42,262 nt of DNA from Sulfurovum sp. (GCA_020721815.1 DYMA01000002.1:1-42262), one strand, 5' to 3'. Positions 7,367-16,230 are shown, numbered from the stretch's first letter. Notes: generated by a model not told the origin, from the letters alone. Made by a program: numbers and translations.

Positions 7367-8638
7367 ATGAAACTCGAAAAACCGCCTCTTTTTTTGGATT
7401 ATCGGGAGTTTTTGGTGTTTGTGGGGGTGTTTTTGGTGATTATTGGGGTGCGTTTGGGGTTTTATTATCAGGAGTATCGAGCCTTTATTGCCAAACCCTT
7501 TTATTACACCTACGCCGATGTAGTGCAAGAGTTTCCCAAGGAGTCGCAAAGTGGTTACTACAAGATTTTGAAATTGCACACGCAAGAGAATCTTACACTT
7601 TTTTTGAACGCCCACGATTACGATTTCAAAGACAAACGGGTGCGTATTCAAATTTTTCCCAATAGCACCATCACTTTTGCTCACTATTTAGGGAGTTTTT
7701 ATGTCGAAGGATTTGTAAAAGAGAGGCTAAGTAAACCTCCCAATCGCACCAAACAATCAATTCAAAAGGCGATTGAAGCACAACACACTCATCCTACCTT
7801 GGCGGAGTTTTACAACGCCATCTTTTTAGCCACACCGCTATCCAAAGAGTTTCGCACTCAAGTTGCCACACTAGGCATTAGCCATCTCATCGCCCTAAGC
7901 GGTTTGCATCTCTCCATTTTATCGGCAGTACTCTTTTTTGTCTTGTGGTTGCCCTACCATCCGTTGCATCGACGCTATTTTCCCTATCGCAACGCCTTTG
8001 TTGATATTGGTTTGGGAGTTTTGATAGCTTTGGGAGTCTATACCTACTTTGTCGATATGCCACCCTCTTTGCTACGTTCCTATGCGATGCTTGTGGTGGG
8101 TTGGATATTGTTGGTACTAGGATTTGAGCTACTTAGCTTTGCGTTTTTGGCGGTGGTGACGCTTATGCTTGTGGCACTCTTTCCCAAGCTTATTGTCTCT
8201 TTGGCTTTGTGGTTTTCTATTAGCGGCGTTTTTTATATCTATTTGCTAAGCTACCATACTCAAATGATTCGCCCTAAAATATTGCTCTTTGTGCTTTTTC
8301 CTATCGCTATCTATCTTTTTATGTTGCCCATTACCCATCTTGTTTTTGATACCGCATCGCTCTATCAGTTGAGTTCGCCTCTGAGCAGTACTCTTTTTAC
8401 CTTTTTTTACCCCTTGTCGATTGCGTTGCATCTTGTAGGTTTGGGTGGACTACTCGATGAGTATCTTTTGGATTTTTTTGAGCTAGGAGAGGCACAAAAT
8501 TACGCCATGGGATTGGATGTCCAAAGCTTTGTTCTCTACCTTACGCTTAGCATCGCTTCGATTTGGAGTCGATTGAGCTTTTACGCTCTAGTGGGTGTTT
8601 CGATGGTGTATGCTTTGAGTCTCTATGTGCCTCTTTAG
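7367..8638 (+). CDS. comEC: ComEC/Rec2 DNA uptake channel, short form
   Basis: A 423-residue inner-membrane protein that should import single-stranded DNA in natural transformation. The competence-domain signature ATLGISHLIALSGLHLSI (167-184) and the later MPPSLLRSYAM segment are clear, followed by many hydrophobic helices. An N-terminal helix (about 13-31) precedes an OB-like periplasmic part. The C-terminal metallo-beta-lactamase domain of Bacillus ComEC is absent, as in Helicobacter ComE3. In Helicobacter this gene follows dnaB directly; here the Septu-like pair intervenes. No good ribosome site is visible before ATG 7367, nine bases after the preceding stop, so expression may depend on coupling with the inserted pair. 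Confidence 0.88.
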   Translation: MKLEKPPLFLDYREFLVFVGVFLVIIGVRLGFYYQEYRAFIAKPFYYTYADVVQEFPKESQSGYYKILKLHTQENLTLFLNAHDYDFKDKRVRIQIFPNSTITFAHYLGSFYVEGFVKERLSKPPNRTKQSIQKAIEAQHTHPTLAEFYNAIFLATPLSKEFRTQVATLGISHLIALSGLHLSILSAVLFFVLWLPYHPLHRRYFPYRNAFVDIGLGVLIALGVYTYFVDMPPSLLRSYAMLVVGWILLVLGFELLSFAFLAVVTLMLVALFPKLIVSLALWFSISGVFYIYLLSYHTQMIRPKILLFVLFPIAIYLFMLPITHLVFDTASLYQLSSPLSSTLFTFFYPLSIALHLVGLGGLLDEYLLDFFELGEAQNYAMGLDVQSFVLYLTLSIASIWSRLSFYALVGVSMVYALSLYVPL

Positions 8639-8652
8639 GGTGTTTTTTAGCC

Positions 8653-8806
8653 TTTCTCGTTCCACCTCTCCCGAGTTTGTGAAATAACTGCTAAAAAAGT
8701 GCTTCGACAAGCTGGGCACGAACGGTTTTACGCTATCCGTTCACCCTGAGCCTAGTCGAAGGGTTTATTATTTCGCACTCTCTCCCGAGGTGGAACGAGA
8801 GAGAGA
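8653..8806 (+). repeat. nested palindromic repeat, full-length copy
   Basis: An outer inverted repeat (TCTCGTTCCACCTC on the left, its complement at the right end) encloses an inner one with arms CTTCGACAAGCT and AGCCTAGTCGAAG, separated by CGGTTTTACGCTATCCG. Partial copies occur at 16341, 16981 and 38822. Similar CTTCGAC/GTCGAAG palindromes are common REP-like elements in bacteria. It abuts the truncated CHAT gene. Confidence 0.85.
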
Positions 8807-8812
8807 GCTAAG

Positions 8813-9163
8813 ATGATCAAAGATACCCAAGGTATCGCCACCGCCATGACCCTATCAACTTTGGATTTAACCAACACTCAACTTGTCGTTCTTTCGGCTT
8901 GTGATACGGGACTAGGCAAAATTGAAAACGCTGAGGGAGTCGTAGGATTGCCCAAAGCTTTCATCCAAGCAGGAGCCAAAAATATCATCATGAGTTTATG
9001 GAGCGTCAATGATGCCAAGACCGCCACACTGATGAAAAAGTTTTATCACCATCTGCACAAAGATAAAAAGCAAAACTATAGCGAGGCGTTGCGAAAAGCC
9101 AAACTAGAGATGACAAAGGAACACCCCTACTACTGGAGTGGATTTGTGTTGAGCGGGATTTGA
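8813..9163 (+). pseudogene. truncated CHAT-domain caspase-like protease
   Basis: A 116-codon frame matching only the C-terminal half of a CHAT domain: VVLSACDTGLG with the catalytic cysteine, then EGVVGLPKAFIQAGAKNIIMSLW and the ending HPYYWSGFVLSGI. The catalytic histidine (HxxTHG-type motif), normally some 45 residues before the cysteine, and any N-terminal sensor repeats are missing. The frame upstream runs only into the nested palindromic repeat and stops at 8753-8755. It is probably a gene relic cut by repeat insertion or deletion. An ATG with AGAGAG upstream could still allow translation, but the product should be catalytically dead. Confidence 0.75.
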
Positions 9164-9221
9164 TTTATCGTTGTTTTTATTTTCTTCTGATGAACGTAAG
9201 CACAGAGCCTTTGTGGTTGCC

Positions 9222-9259
9222 ATTTTGGGGATACCATTGATAGGTATTTTCCCCAAAAT
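9222..9259. terminator. stem-loop between convergent genes
   Basis: ATTTTGGGGA pairs perfectly with TCCCCAAAAT, with a secondary TACC/GGTA pairing inside. It sits between the CHAT relic (plus) and the RND genes (minus) and may terminate both. There is no long T-run on either side, so this is tentative. Confidence 0.4.
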
Positions 9260-9277
9260 TACCATTAGATGGCTTCA

Positions 9278-11014
9278 CTAGCGAGTAATGGCAATATGGT
9301 CTTTTTCAAAGCTAGGGTGGCAATCGCTCTCTTTGTGAGCATCCATGGCTTTGGTACCATCCATCAAAATAGGGATAAATAAAAGCGAAACAAAGACCGC
9401 CGCAACCGTCCCCGATATCAAAGCAACGCCCAAACCACCAAAAACAGGGTCACTTGCCAAAAGTGCCGAACCCAAAATAATGGCTACAGCAGTAAGCATA
9501 ATAGGTTTAGCACGCGTCGCTGCTGCAACGGCAATGGCACGTTTTTTCTCCATGCAGTGATCATTAATAAGCGATTTGGCAAAATCGATAAGCAACAAAG
9601 AGTTGCGTGAACTAATCCCCATCAAAGCAATAAATCCAATGAGCGATGTTGCCGTAAGGAAAAAGGTCTCACTGGTGACCAAATCGGCTACCCAGTGACC
9701 CACAATCACCCCAATGAGCGAAAGGAAACTTCCTAGCAAAATGATACCGCTTAGTGCAAAGCTTTGATAATAAACCACCAACAACAAAAAGATTAAAATA
9801 AGTGCAGCAATAAAAGCACCGCCCAAATCTCTAAAGGTATCCAAAGTAACCTTCATCTCCCCATCCCATCGCAAGAGGTATTTTTTGCCGTTTGCTTTAT
9901 CCGTTAGCTCCAAATCAAACATATAGGTAGAAAAGCCCGATGCTTTTTCGACTTCAAAATCTTTGCTAAAGGCTTCAATCATTTGGCTTCGTGCATCAAG
10001 AAGCGGATAGACTTGCGATACCATATCGGTTTCGGCTACGACATTGACCATACGCTTAAGGTTTTTGTGCATAATCATTGGACGTGATTTAACCTTTTTG
10101 ACCGTTACCACTTCACTCAAAGGCACCATCATCCCTCTTTGGTTCATCAAATTAAGCGATGAGAGTTTGCTTTGCAAGGCATCTTTGTTGTCGCTTTGCA
10201 GCTCTTTGGTGTCGTCGCTCAAAATCAAAAAGATACCAATTTGATCGGCATCGTTTTGAGAGTTTTTGGAGGCAATTACCATTCCCTCAAAGGCTAGATA
10301 GAGGATTTGATTGACTTGGGCAATCGCTAATCCACTGCGTGCAACCTTCTCTTTGTCGGGAATGAGTTCATATTTGTTGTAAATTTCATCAAGCATTACA
10401 TCGACATCTACCAACCCCTCGGTTTTGGTGAGGATATTGGCGACTCTTGTCGATATTTCCCGTGTCTTTTGGGTATCATCCCCGTGAACTTCCACCACAA
10501 TAGAGGCCAACGTAGGAGGACCTGCGGGTTGTTCAATCAATTTAATATTCGTACCTTGTACCAAATTGCCGCACGACTTTTTAAGTTCGGGGCGTAAACG
10601 TTGCGTCATCAAAAAAGAGGGCTCATCTCGGTGGTGTTTGTCGGTTAAATTGACCGAAATCTCCGCTACGTTTTCACTCATTTTCATCGATGAGCCTTTG
10701 ACCAATCCTGCATAATCGAGCGGAATACCATGCCCCAAAAAGAGGCTTACATTGAGTACTTCGGCTTCTTGGATTAATTGATCAATAATACAGCTTGTGA
10801 CCTTTTTGGTTTGTTGTATCGAACTTCCTGTGGGCGTATCGACATAGACCGAAAAGGTGTTGTCGCTTTTGCCAGGTAGCATCTTGGCCAATACCAACTG
10901 AGTAGGAAACATCAGCAGCGAACCAAAAAATGCCAATGCCGTAATAACAATAACTTGCATCTTTTTCTTTTTGCTTTGCAAAGTGGAATAGACAAAATTT
11001 TCTAACTTTTTCAC
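9278..11014 (-). CDS. RND efflux pump, C-terminal half
   Basis: A 578-residue protein equivalent to transmembrane helices 7-12 and the second periplasmic porter loop of an AcrB/CusA-type resistance-nodulation-division pump (a full pump is about 1040 residues). After a first helix (about 19-43) comes the porter region starting VYVDTPTGSSIQQTKK, then helices containing LIGFIALMGISSRNSLLLIDFAK and RAKPIMLTAVAIILGSAL, typical of the RND second half. The gene overlaps the N-terminal half by four bases (ATGA), so the halves should be made together and assemble as one protomer. The proton-relay lysine seen in AcrB helix 10 appears as arginine here (SSRN). Substrate unknown. Confidence 0.88.
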   Translation of the reverse strand: MKKLENFVYSTLQSKKKKMQVIVITALAFFGSLLMFPTQLVLAKMLPGKSDNTFSVYVDTPTGSSIQQTKKVTSCIIDQLIQEAEVLNVSLFLGHGIPLDYAGLVKGSSMKMSENVAEISVNLTDKHHRDEPSFLMTQRLRPELKKSCGNLVQGTNIKLIEQPAGPPTLASIVVEVHGDDTQKTREISTRVANILTKTEGLVDVDVMLDEIYNKYELIPDKEKVARSGLAIAQVNQILYLAFEGMVIASKNSQNDADQIGIFLILSDDTKELQSDNKDALQSKLSSLNLMNQRGMMVPLSEVVTVKKVKSRPMIMHKNLKRMVNVVAETDMVSQVYPLLDARSQMIEAFSKDFEVEKASGFSTYMFDLELTDKANGKKYLLRWDGEMKVTLDTFRDLGGAFIAALILIFLLLVVYYQSFALSGIILLGSFLSLIGVIVGHWVADLVTSETFFLTATSLIGFIALMGISSRNSLLLIDFAKSLINDHCMEKKRAIAVAAATRAKPIMLTAVAIILGSALLASDPVFGGLGVALISGTVAAVFVSLLFIPILMDGTKAMDAHKESDCHPSFEKDHIAITR

Positions 11015-12681
11015 TGTTTATGCTCCTCGTGATGCGCACCATCATGATGCTTGTGGTGATGTTTATGCACTGGTTTTTTGAGCAGTTTGAGGCTCAAATA
11101 GGGTGTAAAGATATAAGCAACCACCAACGAAGCAAAGAGGGCTACAGGGACATTGTAGGGGATAGGTTTCATAAACGACCCCATCATTCCCCCTACAAAC
11201 GCCATAGGTACCATCGTCATAATAATAGCAAACGTGGCGATATTGGTAGGCGCTCCAATCTCATCGGTAGCTTCAATGAGCAACTCCTCCATCTCTTTTT
11301 CATCGACGTTGTGTGCATGGAGGTGTCTATGGATATTCTCAATGACAATAATAGCCGCATCCACCAGTAGCCCCAGTGAGAGCAAGAAAGCAAAAAGGGT
11401 AATACGGTTAATAGTCTGCCCTGTCATATAGGCAATAAAGAGCGTAACCGCCAAAATAGCAGGAACGGTAAAGGTAACAATAAGCGACTCTTTCCATCCC
11501 AAAGCATAGACAAGCATCACCGCAATGATAATAATCGTAATCACAAGGTGGTGCATGAGTTCATTGACCGCCTCATTGGCTCGATTGCCGTAGTTTCGGG
11601 TGACAATATAGCCAATACTCTCAGCGGCCAACTCTTTTTCAAACTCTTTGAGAACTTCTAGTACATCTTGTGCTACAAATACAGCGTTGGTCCCTGCCGA
11701 TTTGGCTACGGTCATGGTGATTTGCTTGTATTGCGATGTGGTAGCGGAGGTTGGTTTGGCATCGTGGGTCTCTTCGCCCTCTTTGGGTTGCTCTTTGTAG
11801 GTAATTTCAGCACTTTTGAAGTTTTGCTTATCAATGCCTTGTACTACCGTAGCAACATCTCTTAGATAGATAGGCGAACCCATGTATTGGGCTACTATCA
11901 CACTTCCTACATCTTCAACCGTTTCGATAGCGTTTTCGACTCCAAAGATTACCAATTTTCCATCATTGATACGTCCTTTGACATCGGGTACATTGACCGC
12001 CAAAGATTGTACGGCTTGCATGATTTGTCCCAAAGAGAGGTGATAGGCGGAGAGTTTATTGATATCGACTTCGATGTTAAATTGTTTTTTGTGGTCTCCT
12101 TGCAACGTCGTTTTGGCTACGTTTTCAACTCCATTGATACGTTGTTGGATTTTGCGTACCTTCTCGAAAAGTTCGGCTTCATCGACTTTGGAGGTGTGTT
12201 TGGCATAAAAAGCAAAGGTGAGAATGGGTACATCAATATCTATATCAAAAGGTTTAATGATGGGTTGCATGACCCCTTGGGGCATCAAATCCATATTTTG
12301 CATCACCTTATCATAAAGCTTTAAATTGGAATCCTCTCGATTTTCGCCGACATAATACATGACATTGACAATTCCTACATTGTCCATCGCCATACCGTAA
12401 ATGTGTTCAATTCCCTTGACTTCACGGAGCTTTCGTTCAAGAGGATTGACAATAATATTTTCAACCTCTTGGGGTGTAGCCCCAGGCATAGGGACAATAA
12501 CGCCCCCACCGCTAATAGCAATTTGAGGATCCTCTTCTCGTGGCATAACTGCCAAAGCAAGATAACCCATCAAAAGCAAAAAAGCTCCCAAAACAGAGGT
12601 TAAAGGGCTTTTGAGAAAACCTTTGGCAAGTTTACCCGCTATATCGGTAACTTCATACCCTTTTTTTATCTCTTCTTCCAT
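11011..12681 (-). CDS. RND efflux pump, N-terminal half with His-rich tail
   Basis: A 556-residue protein carrying helices 1-6 and the first porter loop of an RND pump. Visible are the first helix (about 30-47), PREEDPQI and PGATPQEVENIIVNPLE at the start of the porter domain, and helix 4 with LGLLVDAAIIVIENIHRH; the second aspartate of the AcrB pair is alanine, as in CusA-type metal pumps. After helix 6 (VALFASLVVAYIFTPYLSLK) the protein ends in a tail with ten histidines, KPVHKHHHKHHDGAHHEEHK, a possible metal-binding extension. It ends exactly at the natural midpoint of an RND protein. Operon order is tolC, adaptor, N-half, C-half. Transport substrate, perhaps a metal or hydrophobic compound, is not determined. 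Confidence 0.9.
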   Translation of the reverse strand: MEEEIKKGYEVTDIAGKLAKGFLKSPLTSVLGAFLLLMGYLALAVMPREEDPQIAISGGGVIVPMPGATPQEVENIIVNPLERKLREVKGIEHIYGMAMDNVGIVNVMYYVGENREDSNLKLYDKVMQNMDLMPQGVMQPIIKPFDIDIDVPILTFAFYAKHTSKVDEAELFEKVRKIQQRINGVENVAKTTLQGDHKKQFNIEVDINKLSAYHLSLGQIMQAVQSLAVNVPDVKGRINDGKLVIFGVENAIETVEDVGSVIVAQYMGSPIYLRDVATVVQGIDKQNFKSAEITYKEQPKEGEETHDAKPTSATTSQYKQITMTVAKSAGTNAVFVAQDVLEVLKEFEKELAAESIGYIVTRNYGNRANEAVNELMHHLVITIIIIAVMLVYALGWKESLIVTFTVPAILAVTLFIAYMTGQTINRITLFAFLLSLGLLVDAAIIVIENIHRHLHAHNVDEKEMEELLIEATDEIGAPTNIATFAIIMTMVPMAFVGGMMGSFMKPIPYNVPVALFASLVVAYIFTPYLSLKLLKKPVHKHHHKHHDGAHHEEHKQ

Positions 12682-12696
12682 GACTTGGTATCCTCC

Positions 12697-13494
12697 TTAA
12701 TATTTAATGACGACTTTGGCATACATTCCAGGATAGATAGATTTGTTTTTCATATCAAACTCTAATTTCATCTTAAATTTGTGCGTCATAGGATTGGAGC
12801 TTGGGATAATGGAACTCACTTTGCCTACTGTGTTGAATTTAATCGAGGGGATCTCAATATCGACAGCTTTGCCCAAATTGACATATTTCAAATCGGTTTC
12901 GCTAATCTCAACAATGATTTTAAGTCGTGTCAAATCGGTCAAGATGACAGCGGGCATTCCAGGGATAGCCATTTCACCCTCGTTGAGTCTCTTTTCGACA
13001 ATAACCCCATTATTGGGAGCGGTAATTTTGAGATAGTTGTATTGATTGAGTACCTCTTCTTTTTTGGCTTGTGCTTGTGCGACTTGTTGTTGTGCAATTT
13101 CAACCATATCTTTGAGGTTGGTTGCAGCCAATTGCAACGTTTCAAGTTCGTATTTACTTACCATATTTTTGCTATAAAGGCGTTGGTGACGAGCCAAATT
13201 GGTCAAAATGTTAGTGTATTGACTCTTGTTCATTTGCAGTGCCAATCGTGCTTGTGAGATTCCCAAATCGACTTGTCTCTCAGCTGCTTCTATCTCTTTG
13301 GAGTCAATCTCGTAGAGCAGTTGCCCTTTTTTGACAATATCGCCATCGGCTACTGCCATGGTTTTGACGTGACCCATGTATCGGCTTGTAATCATCTTTT
13401 GATTATCAGAAACAACCGAACCGCTTAGTACCAACTCAAAAGCACTTGCTTGTGCCATGAGTAGCAGTGTCATTATAACTATTTTTCGTAACAT
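12697..13494 (-). CDS. RND periplasmic adaptor (membrane fusion protein)
   Basis: A 265-residue HlyD/AcrA-type adaptor linking the inner-membrane pump to the TolC-like channel. It has a signal peptide (MLRKIVIMTLLLMAQASA), a split lipoyl domain (GHVKTMAVADGDIVKKGQLLYEID and later ITAPNNGVIVEK with GEMAIPG), a coiled-coil hairpin rich in Gln/Ala (about 75-150) and a beta-barrel region ending PGMYAKVVIKY. It is short, lacking most of the membrane-proximal domain. It lies 15 bases upstream of the N-half pump gene and four bases after the TolC gene, clearly one operon. Confidence 0.9.
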   Translation of the reverse strand: MLRKIVIMTLLLMAQASAFELVLSGSVVSDNQKMITSRYMGHVKTMAVADGDIVKKGQLLYEIDSKEIEAAERQVDLGISQARLALQMNKSQYTNILTNLARHQRLYSKNMVSKYELETLQLAATNLKDMVEIAQQQVAQAQAKKEEVLNQYNYLKITAPNNGVIVEKRLNEGEMAIPGMPAVILTDLTRLKIIVEISETDLKYVNLGKAVDIEIPSIKFNTVGKVSSIIPSSNPMTHKFKMKLEFDMKNKSIYPGMYAKVVIKY

Positions 13495-13497
13495 CTT

Positions 13498-14889
13498 CTA
13501 TCCTCTGTTTAAAATACTATTAAGCTCAAAAACTTTGTAGTTTCGGGTATTTTTAGCGCTAAGCAGTTGAAGCAACATCTCAAGTTGCTTGGATTGCTTC
13601 ATAAGCAAATCGCTAATAGAGACCATTCCCTCTTTGTAGCGTGCATGGTAGTTGTTGTAAACTTTGGTTGCAAAATGGTATTGAGCTTGGTAGCTTTTGA
13701 TATTAGCATTGGCGGTATTGATTTCACTTTGAAGCTTTTTGACGTGCAATGCAATACCCTTTTTGGCAAGTTGGGCTTGGTCGTGGGCTTGCATCTGTTT
13801 GAGTTTGGCTTTTTCAAGAGCGTATTTGTCCATTCCGCCGTTGAAGATATTCCATTTGAGCTGTACCCCTACGGTGTAGAAATCTTTTTGACCAAACTCA
13901 TTGAGGAATTTATCATCAGCACTTCCATACTCTGCAAATGCTCCAATTTGAGGCAAAAAGTTACTACGCTCCACATTGACCCCCATGGTAGCCATCTCAT
14001 AGCCGTGGAGTGCTTTTTGGATATCAAGGTTTTTGGAAATATCGGCTTGGGTGACATGAGGAGTAGGTGCGACATCGCTTACAGGCTTGATAGAGCTTAC
14101 TTCACGATTGAGCAAAAACGAGAGGTATTGATAGGCAAGTTCACGATTGAGTTTGGCTTGTTCGTACATACTTTGAGCTTCGGCTTTTCGGGCTTGAACC
14201 TCTAGTAGGTCAATATCTTTGGCATACCCCTCATGCTCCATATTTTCAACTACACTCTCTAGGCGGTTAATATTGGTCATAATGAGGCTTAGATTGCGAA
14301 TATAGTTATCTACAAGCGAAATATCGTGAAATGTTTTTTTGGTTTCAAAAATCTTTTTGTTGCGTACTTTTTTGGCATCGAGTTTGCTCAACTCATACAT
14401 ACGATGCATAATTTTGCGATAGTTGTGTAGCTTCCCACCTGTAAAAAGTGGCATGGTAAAGGTGAGTTTGCTTACATAATGGTTACGCTCCTCTGGAAAG
14501 TTGAGCATTTTGGGTTGTTGGTTGAGCAATCCACTCATATCGCTAGGAGCTATCCCTTGTGAAGCTCCATAAATCGCACCGCCCAAAGGCCCCAAAAACT
14601 CATCAAATCCAAAATCGCCAAATGTGGCTTCACGGCTTTGAAGCTTGAAGCCAAAAACATTCCCTGCATCATTAGAACGCATCCCTTGAAGTGTCAAATC
14701 AAGCTTTCCGAAGCTATGCCCCTGTGCAATTTTGGTTTCATATTTTTGCATCAGTGCATCAAATTGAGCAATTTTTATGTCCAAATTCTCTTTTTGCACA
14801 ATCTTTAAAGCTTGGTCAAGAGAGAGATTCTCCATACCAGCAAAGAGCGGAAACGCAATGAGAAAAATGAAAATGGTTTTGATATTCAT
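13498..14889 (-). CDS. TolC-family outer membrane channel
   Basis: A 463-residue outer membrane efflux protein and first gene of the tripartite pump operon. A signal peptide (about residues 1-17, MNIKTIFIFLIAFPLFAG) is followed by NLSLDQALKIVQKENLDIK, the usual start of the OEP repeat, and long amphipathic helices; the second repeat includes FLPQIGAFAEYG and VGVQLKWNIFNGG, a standard OEP beta-strand motif. AGGAGA lies ten bases before the ATG, and a good promoter is found upstream. It should trimerise and dock with the adaptor and RND halves downstream. Confidence 0.9.
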   Translation of the reverse strand: MNIKTIFIFLIAFPLFAGMENLSLDQALKIVQKENLDIKIAQFDALMQKYETKIAQGHSFGKLDLTLQGMRSNDAGNVFGFKLQSREATFGDFGFDEFLGPLGGAIYGASQGIAPSDMSGLLNQQPKMLNFPEERNHYVSKLTFTMPLFTGGKLHNYRKIMHRMYELSKLDAKKVRNKKIFETKKTFHDISLVDNYIRNLSLIMTNINRLESVVENMEHEGYAKDIDLLEVQARKAEAQSMYEQAKLNRELAYQYLSFLLNREVSSIKPVSDVAPTPHVTQADISKNLDIQKALHGYEMATMGVNVERSNFLPQIGAFAEYGSADDKFLNEFGQKDFYTVGVQLKWNIFNGGMDKYALEKAKLKQMQAHDQAQLAKKGIALHVKKLQSEINTANANIKSYQAQYHFATKVYNNYHARYKEGMVSISDLLMKQSKQLEMLLQLLSAKNTRNYKVFELNSILNRG

Positions 14890-14922
14890 CTATCTAACTC
14901 TCCTAAAATATATTAAAGCACT

Positions 14923-14950
14923 ATTATATCCATATAAGTTTACGATACAA
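14923..14950 (-). promoter_or_regulatory. promoter of the efflux operon
   Basis: On the minus strand TTGTAT (-35, at 14945-14950) and TATAAT (-10, at 14923-14928) are 16 bases apart, 34 bases before the tolC ATG. Just upstream, AATCAT and ATGATT form a short inverted repeat that could bind a regulator. Confidence 0.6.
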
Positions 14951-14979
14951 TTAATCATTTTCAAAAAGATGATTTTTTC

Positions 14980-15048
14980 TCATAGCGTTTATCTTGAAAG
15001 AAATGCTTATATTAATTATAATGTTTCTCCCAAACGCTATTGAGAGAG
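14980..15048. repeat. long inverted repeat between tolC and pdxH
   Basis: CTCATAGCGTTT and its near complement AAACGCTATTGAG flank about 37 A/T-rich bases. It may form a stem-loop ending the pdxH transcript or act as an operator for the efflux operon. No T-run supports a terminator directly. Confidence 0.35.
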
Positions 15049-15055
15049 CTTGGAT

Positions 15056-15691
15056 TTAGGGAGCTAGGCGGTGAATCTCCCAATGGTTTTGGTTTAGACG
15101 ATACTCAAATCTATCGTGGAGTCTATCTTTGCCACCTTGCCAAAACTCCATAGTAAGAGGCTTGACGATGTAGCCACCCCAAAAATCGGGAAAGGGGATT
15201 TTGCCCTCTACAAATTTCCTTTTCATCTCTTCAAATTTGGCTTCAAGCAGACTGCGAGAGCTAATGATTTGGCTTTGGTGCGATACCCATGCCCCAATTT
15301 GGCTTCCTTTGGGACGAGCGAGGAAGTATTTAAGCGAAGCACTTTTGCTTATTTTGGTCGCAATGCCTTCAATTTTGACTTGTCGTTCAAGCCCCAACCA
15401 TGCAAAATGCAAGGCAACGTTGGGGTTTTGGTCTATATGCTGCGCTTTTTTGCTGTTGTAGTTGCTAAAAAAGATAAATCCCTCCTCATCGTAGCTTTTG
15501 AGCAAAACACTACGAATAGAGGGCAAACCTTCGTTTCCAACAGTAGCCAAACTCATTGCATTGGGTTCGATAAGTTGGGCTTGAAGGGCTTGATTGAACC
15601 ACAATTCAAACTGCTTGATGGGGCTTGGATGCAAATCTTTGCGATGGAGTCCTTGCATCATGTATTCGTTGCGCATAGCAAAAAGATTCAT
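15056..15691 (-). CDS. pdxH: pyridoxamine 5'-phosphate oxidase
   Basis: A 211-residue FMN enzyme that oxidises pyridoxamine or pyridoxine 5'-phosphate to pyridoxal 5'-phosphate in the cytoplasm, the last step of vitamin B6 salvage. Typical motifs: EPNAMSLATVG, PSIRSVLLKSYDEEGFIFFSNYNSKKAQHIDQNPNVAL (FMN binding), RQVKIEGIA, RPKGSQIGAWVSHQS and the C-terminal FWQGGKDRLHDRFEYRL...WEIHRLAP. Full length. Its start overlaps the stop of the glutathione peroxidase gene by four bases, so the two are coupled. Confidence 0.95.
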   Translation of the reverse strand: MNLFAMRNEYMMQGLHRKDLHPSPIKQFELWFNQALQAQLIEPNAMSLATVGNEGLPSIRSVLLKSYDEEGFIFFSNYNSKKAQHIDQNPNVALHFAWLGLERQVKIEGIATKISKSASLKYFLARPKGSQIGAWVSHQSQIISSRSLLEAKFEEMKRKFVEGKIPFPDFWGGYIVKPLTMEFWQGGKDRLHDRFEYRLNQNHWEIHRLAP

Positions 15692-16230
15692 CGAAGCAGT
15701 GCCTCAATATCTTTTTCAAGTGCTTTGGGCTGGGTAGATGAGCCGTAGCGTTTGATAACTTTTCCCTCTCTATCGACTAAAAACTTTGTAAAGTTCCACT
15801 TAATATTGGTACTTCCTAGTGTCCCTTTGGCTTGATTTTTGAGGTATTGATAGAGCAGATGAGCGTTGTCGCCATTGACCTCAATCTTGCTAAACATATC
15901 AAATTTCACCCCAAAGGTAGTCATGCAAAAGCTCTTGATTTGGGCTTCATCTTTGGGTTCTTGTCCCAAAAATTGATTGCACGGAAAACCCAAAACCCTA
16001 AGCCCCCTAGCGTGATACTTTTGATGCAACTCTTGCAAACCGCCGTATTGATTGGTGTAGCCACACTCACTGGCGACATTGACGATAAGCAACACTTTGT
16101 CTTTGTAGCGTTCTCCTAAGGTTATCTCTTTGCCCTCGATGGTGGTGACCTTTATGTCGTAGATTGAGGTTGCATTCTCCCCTATAAGTGGTGCAAACAT
16201 AAGCATGATAGATGCTATAACTTTTTTCAT
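15688..16230 (-). CDS. glutathione peroxidase family thiol peroxidase, exported
   Basis: A 180-residue peroxidase. The catalytic tetrad context is intact: Cys56 in NVASECGYTNQY, FPCNQFLGQE (82-91) and KWNFTKFLVDR near 144. The catalytic residue is cysteine, not selenocysteine, so a thioredoxin-dependent hydroperoxide reductase is more likely than a true glutathione enzyme. A hydrophobic N-terminus (residues 3-16) ahead of the domain suggests export to the periplasm, which is less common for this family. It overlaps pdxH by ATGA. Confidence 0.92.
   Translation of the reverse strand: MKKVIASIMLMFAPLIGENATSIYDIKVTTIEGKEITLGERYKDKVLLIVNVASECGYTNQYGGLQELHQKYHARGLRVLGFPCNQFLGQEPKDEAQIKSFCMTTFGVKFDMFSKIEVNGDNAHLLYQYLKNQAKGTLGSTNIKWNFTKFLVDREGKVIKRYGSSTQPKALEKDIEALLR

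Noticed and set aside
7312-7665. Open frame of 117 codons between the HNH gene and comEC
   Set aside because: It overlaps the start of comEC in another frame, has low-complexity Gly/Ser/Leu content and no ribosome site; comEC is clearly the coding frame.
9222-9259. A small RNA gene at the CHAT/RND junction
   Set aside because: Only one stem-loop is present, with no promoter pointing at it; a terminator is simpler.
13567-14205. 212-codon plus-strand frame opposite the tolC gene
   Set aside because: It is the complementary shadow of a well-supported TolC-family gene and shows no domain features.
15116-15748. 210-codon plus-strand frame opposite pdxH
   Set aside because: Complementary shadow of pdxH; translation has no recognisable motif.
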